Source: Woeseiaceae bacterium
GTDB lineage: Bacteria; Pseudomonadota; Gammaproteobacteria; Steroidobacterales; Woeseiaceae
DNA: 6,205 nucleotides
Assembly: GCA_002728725.1 (NCBI GenBank)
Contig: PBVS01000097.1
Location: 1-6,205, forward strand
Direction of reading: 5' to 3'
The first letter of the stretch is position 1. Each line of letters begins with the position of its first letter. Shown here piece after piece: positions 5,520 through 6,205 of this stretch. The translations under genes and the position numbers were made by a program. The notes under the pieces are model-generated. The model searched no databases. It saw only the letters and a list, made by a program, of their open reading frames with translations, and was not told the origin of the DNA.

Positions 5520-6205
5520 GATTTATGCAAATATTCTTTCAAATCAATTTCTTTAATATTGTTCTTGTCATCGTCGATGATAGTTTTATGATAAATAAGG
5601 TTCTTTGAATGAATAAAATCTCTTGGACGATTGATTGCATCAACAGCAATTAAAGTTCGATTTTTTAGGTACAGACATGAGAATGATTTTTCTAATGCAT
5701 TGCCTCTAATGATTACTTCATCAAAATTCTGAGAAACACCAGCAATTTGAAGTTTGATGTCATATTGATCAGACCAAAACCATGGAACCGAATCATAGCT
5801 TACATCCCCAAATGATATATTCTCAGCAACCACTTTCGCTTGATCAATGGCATTTTGAACAGATTCAAGCCTAATATACCTTTGATATATTTTATTCCAA
5901 TGATTCGTGCAATCTCCAATTGCATATATGTCTTCCACATTAGTCCGGCATGCGCTATCCACCCTAATGCCATTATCTATTTCTATCTTTGTATTATCGG
6001 CAATCTCAATATTGGGAACTCCTCCAACACCAACTAGCACAAGATCTGATTGTATAGTTTCATTTGAAGAAAGATGAATTTTTGCTACATTGCCATTTTC
6101 TCCTGAAAAATAACTGATATTTTGATTGAATAAAAATCTGACACCTTTATCCTCATGTTCAGATTGAAAAAATCTTGATACGTCTTTTGAGACTACGCGA
6201 TTCAT
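5516..6205 (-). CDS. Ferredoxin-reductase-like FAD/NAD(P)H oxidoreductase, C-terminal part (enters from right edge)
   Basis: These 229 residues are the C-terminal portion of a flavoprotein of the putidaredoxin/rhodocoxin reductase type (about 400 aa), which passes electrons from NAD(P)H through FAD to a small iron-sulfur protein. The opening RVVSKDVSRFFQSEHEDKGV continues the NAD-binding domain of such enzymes. The methionine at the window edge is therefore most likely internal, and the N-terminal FAD and NAD Rossmann loops lie outside. DLVLVGVGGVPNIEIAD (54-70) is the usual end of the NAD domain. DIYAIGDCTNH (92-102) is the second FAD motif with D98, and RLESVQNAIDQAK (112-124) follows. VPWFWSDQYDIKLQIAG (140-156) is the hallmark of the C-terminal reductase domain. 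The stop overlaps the next start by 4 nt, making it the first visible gene of a three-gene operon. Its electron acceptor is not in the window. Confidence 0.9.
   Translation of the reverse strand: MNRVVSKDVSRFFQSEHEDKGVRFLFNQNISYFSGENGNVAKIHLSSNETIQSDLVLVGVGGVPNIEIADNTKIEIDNGIRVDSACRTNVEDIYAIGDCTNHWNKIYQRYIRLESVQNAIDQAKVVAENISFGDVSYDSVPWFWSDQYDIKLQIAGVSQNFDEVIIRGNALEKSFSCLYLKNRTLIAVDAINRPRDFIHSKNLIYHKTIIDDDKNNIKEIDLKEYLHKS

Noticed and set aside
5840..6037. Plus-strand ORF of 65 codons
   Set aside because: It is antisense to the conserved FAD/NAD motifs of the reductase.

Overview
The window is AT-rich and densely packed, and it looks like part of a streamlined marine gammaproteobacterial chromosome. 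An E. coli-type GshA, a membrane-anchored FadE-type acyl-CoA dehydrogenase and very short intergenic gaps point that way. A SAR86-like lineage is a reasonable guess, but this is inference from low GC and gene content only. I see no mobile elements, CRISPR arrays, tRNAs or rRNAs, and no gene-free stretch above 300 bases.

Left block (1-2135, all minus strand). In transcription order there is a small secreted protein of unknown function (122 aa), then malate dehydrogenase (mdh), then the first 190 codons of fadE, which runs off the left edge. A long-looped intrinsic terminator separates the secreted protein from mdh, and a consensus TATAAT lies in its loop. The 123-nt gap between mdh and fadE holds a dyad and nested inverted repeats that can fold as a three-way junction.

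Centre (2136-3885). A 181-nt divergent promoter region separates the small secreted protein from gshA (plus strand), the first enzyme of glutathione synthesis. The gshA start has no visible Shine-Dalgarno. It overlaps two tiny upstream ORFs, one of which ends in an ATGA overlap with it.

Right block (3887-6205, all minus strand, convergent with gshA across a single base). This is a tight three-gene operon: the C-terminal part of a ferredoxin-reductase-like flavoprotein (entering from the right edge), a sulfotransferase-like P-loop protein, and a class IV PLP aminotransferase. The junctions are a 4-nt ATGA overlap and a 1-nt gap. The last two proteins match, in the same order, the two halves of the fused plant 'branched-chain-amino-acid aminotransferase-like' proteins, as I remember those sequences. 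This is the most interesting part of the window: two abutting bacterial genes that appear as one polypeptide in plants, of unknown reaction, here coupled to a redox partner.

The left and centre genes serve central metabolism: beta-oxidation, the TCA cycle and thiol redox. The right operon is probably an uncharacterised amino-acid or amine pathway.
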